The notes under the pieces are model-generated. The model saw nothing but the letters and a program-made list of their open reading frames with translations. It searched no databases and had not been told where the DNA came from. The translations under genes were made by a program, and so were the position numbers. This document shows positions 63,043 to 64,000 of a stretch of 64,000 nucleotides of DNA, in pieces; the first letter of the stretch is position 1, and each line of letters starts with the position of its first letter. Source of the stretch: Prorocentrum cordatum (lineage: Eukaryota > Sar > Dinophyceae > Prorocentrales > Prorocentraceae); NCBI GenBank assembly GCA_963575745.1, contig CAUYUJ010016060.1, positions 1,086,460-1,150,459 on the forward strand, read 5' to 3'.

Positions 63043-63950
63043 CTATACAGCTGCAAAGTAGTGACAGTTGGCAAGGTGGGGCATCAGCTGGAGCCTCGTG
63101 ACAATATTGCGCTCGACAGTAGATGCGCGAGAAGCTTGGGCAACGCTGGCAACTATGCCGTTTAATGATTCGTCCAGGAACGTATTGTACCAACGGGGGT
63201 TCCCGTTCTCCTTGCAGCGCATCACTAAATGCGCCCAGAGGTGGTGTTTGGGCAGGAATTTCCCGCCGCACAACTGTAACAGCCGCACATGTTCTCTGAA
63301 CGTGAAAAGGAGCTCACGGGTTGCAGCTCGAGACATGATGGCTGGCTGCTCCTTCATAATGCGTAAATGCTTGACCAACGCTTGTCCAGCTGGCCTTGAA
63401 TAGTCAGCGGCTGCTACTTCGAACTGAAACAAAAGATCGACTGGCCACCTTAGCAAGGGGCCAGTCTCTGCTGCTTTGGTGTGAACTGGCCCTGCAGCAC
63501 GCCTGTCCCCTCCAAACATTTTTGGAGACAGCTCGCCCAGTCTATACGACGTGTCGATCGAGTTCTGATCGTACCAGCTACGGAAGTGATTCTGCAGATG
63601 TCTGAACGCTGTCGCAGAGACCTCCGCTGCTGACCCCGTAAGCTTAAACGGGTTATACTTCGCAATCCTCCAGAGCACTGTCTGTGCGTACGACTGCATC
63701 ACCCCCAAATATACTCTGTGAAGGGTGTCTATTCGCAAAATGCTCCTCGGGTCCCCGAGCAGATCTGAATCTAAAAGCGGATTCCTGCGCAGCATTGCGT
63801 CGGTGCATATTTTCCCGACCATGCGGCGACGCCAGAAAACCAAGGTGAGTGGCAGGGGCGCAGCAGCTAGCTGAAATACATCCTGCAACTGCAATGAAGG
63901 TTCAAGGCGGTCGCCTGGCAACAGCTTGAAGCCGTTCCAGTCGATTGCCT
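63043..63950 (-). CDS. 3' part of a transposase-like dinoflagellate gene
   Basis: An uninterrupted frame of about 300 codons reads down from about 63950 and ends at TAG (63043-63045). It is the longest stop-free frame here with a normal, non-repetitive composition. Phrases include LTLVFWRRRM, then DTLHRVYLGVM, KHLRIMKEQPAIMSRAATRE, PKHHLWAHL and ARASTVERN-like TVERN. A D-x2-H-x3-LG phrase near the N-terminal part and a basic, histidine-rich C-terminal part recall unnamed dinoflagellate proteins and, more loosely, DDE transposases of the KDZ/Plavaka kind. Upstream of IDWNGFKLLPGD a stop (TAA) lies next to AAAAG, which could be an intron end, so earlier exons probably lie beyond the window. No ATG fits the N-terminus. 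The C-terminus looks complete. Function is not established. Confidence 0.6.
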
Positions 63951-64000
63951 TTTATATAATTCGCCCGCCAGTGCCCGATTTTGACCGCACAGTCTTCAAC

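Overview
This window reads as nuclear DNA of a eukaryote, most likely a dinoflagellate. It is GC-rich and packed with simple repeats in both orientations. It holds no operons or compact genes, several families of short fold-back (terminal inverted repeat) elements, fragments of non-LTR retrotransposons, and short exon-like blocks separated by microsatellite-filled introns. I found no rRNA, tRNA, CRISPR array, bacterial operon or recognisable virus. The assignment (core dinoflagellate, perhaps a Prorocentrum- or Symbiodiniales-like genome) is inference from style and remembered families. I did not find a dinoflagellate spliced-leader relict.

Layout. 1-9.4 kb: a mosaic of fold-back elements. 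I call the families A (ends TTAAGTCGGGCC), B (GGCATCGCTCGGACGT), C (TACAGTCGGGGCC), D (AAACACACAGACACAA), E (GATATCATGG hairpin) and F (CGATGCATCG palindromes). One A copy is interrupted by a B copy, and another by a telomere-like octamer satellite. 9.66-10.86 kb: a composite TGGTGTCCCG / GAGATCGATA array with relatives at 30.1 and 37.9 kb. 11-18 kb: microsatellites, two larger inverted-repeat elements and a decayed LINE reverse transcriptase on the minus strand. 18.1-22.3 kb: the most striking object, about 60 tandem GC-rich hairpins of about 66 bp each. It is followed at once by a roughly 150-bp satellite, twin hairpins and a 13-bp array. 23-58 kb: further element copies, an 88-bp GC satellite (30.8-31.8 kb), at least nine degenerate GGGGGCCTCTTG 12-mer arrays, a 9-bp CACAGGTCC array (45 kb), a 360-bp CGG tract (51 kb) and many GGA/CTC runs. 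It also holds a LINE C-terminal zinc-knuckle fragment (39 kb) and weak two-exon gene candidates (33.7-34.2 and 52.6-53.0 kb). 58.07-61.4 kb: a probable minus-strand multi-exon gene whose introns carry CT, CAT and GA repeats. 63.04-63.95 kb: the 3' part of a minus-strand gene of a transposon-like family that runs off the window.

How it fits together. Most of the sequence is non-coding repeat. Long open frames over the GC-rich arrays occur on both strands and are best explained by scarcity of stop codons. The only protein-level signals I trust are the LINE remnants, the 63-kb gene piece and, less strongly, the 58-61 kb exons. The element families are the coherent system here: multi-copy, non-autonomous-looking, nested, and built from hairpins.
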